DNA of 64,000 bases from Doris montereyensis (lineage: Eukaryota > Mollusca > Gastropoda > Nudibranchia > Dorididae): contig JAXRKP010000450.1 of the NCBI GenBank assembly GCA_037039925.1, positions 18,501 through 82,500 of the forward strand, in the 5' to 3' direction. A program made the position numbers and the translations under genes. This document shows, piece by piece, positions 63,850-64,000 of the stretch (its first letter is position 1; each line of letters starts with the position of its first letter). Under the pieces are notes generated by a model. That model did no database searches. It saw only the letters and a program-made list of their open reading frames with translations, and was not told the DNA's origin.

Positions 63850-63938
<89 letters not shown>
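63677..63938. repeat. Duplicated (TA)n / CCCTACCTCC / (CT)n compound repeat
   Basis: Two successive blocks share the order TATATATC, CCTACCTCC, CGCCCTCCCCCTCTCT (63680-63750 and 63818-63938), separated by (TA)n. Confidence 0.9.
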
Positions 63939-63943
<5 letters not shown>

Positions 63944-64000
63944 CCTTTCTTTCTATTAAAACAGATCTTATTAAATTTGCAGATAACACTTCAAATCAAG

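Overview
This is eukaryotic, repeat-dense genomic DNA from an invertebrate, most likely a mollusc (gastropod-like). That placement is an inference from small exons with GT..AG introns, several families of RTE-like and CR1/L2-like LINEs, tRNA-derived SINEs, very long (CT)n, (GAA)n, (ATT)n, (CTA/CTG)n and (GTA)n arrays, and clusters of the palindromic word TAGATCTAGATC. No bacterial, phage or CRISPR features are present.

Two host genes can be reconstructed. (1) 7887-18817, + strand: an A20/TNFAIP3-like OTU-domain protein with two A20-type zinc fingers. Its OTU histidine region is well kept, but the catalytic-cysteine loop (DGNC in active relatives) reads NEHS, so it is a candidate pseudo-deubiquitinase. 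(2) 35470-50590, - strand: a complete seven-exon fatty-acid amide hydrolase 2 (FAAH2)-like gene. It has an N-terminal membrane anchor, all three amidase catalytic residues, and 531 codons once one missing base in an A6 run is allowed for. Several breaks in both genes are single-base and lie in or near short homopolymers, so they may be assembly errors rather than inactivation.

Layout. 1-7886: simple repeats, a 1.05-kb dispersed element, foldback elements and AGATCT-rich DNA. 7887-18817: the A20-like gene, with introns holding RTE-like LINEs, a CR1/L2-like fragment and a SINE. 18.9-24.4 kb: SINE, RTE tail, a broken CR1/Jockey-like LINE, then a Polinton/Maverick-type DNA polymerase B fossil split by a pogo/Tigger element with TA target duplications. 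26.6-31.9 kb: a 2.56-kb DNA transposon carrying a transposase-like gene (TA duplications), abutting a second transposon-associated gene that is itself split by a 507-bp pogo/Tigger-like MITE. 35.5-50.6 kb: the FAAH2-like gene, whose introns hold most of the microsatellites, SINEs, LINE pieces and the second copy of the 1.05-kb element. 51-60 kb: (CT)n, SINE pieces, an RTE-type LINE tail, (GAA)n and a 1.5-kb minisatellite of 42-bp units. 60.9-62.6 kb: a spliced gene of a conserved invertebrate family with transposase-like motifs. 62.9-64 kb: (GTA)n and compound TA/CT repeats.

The two host genes have no evident functional link. The rest of the window is a layered record of transposon insertion and microsatellite growth, in which nesting and TA duplications give the relative order of events.
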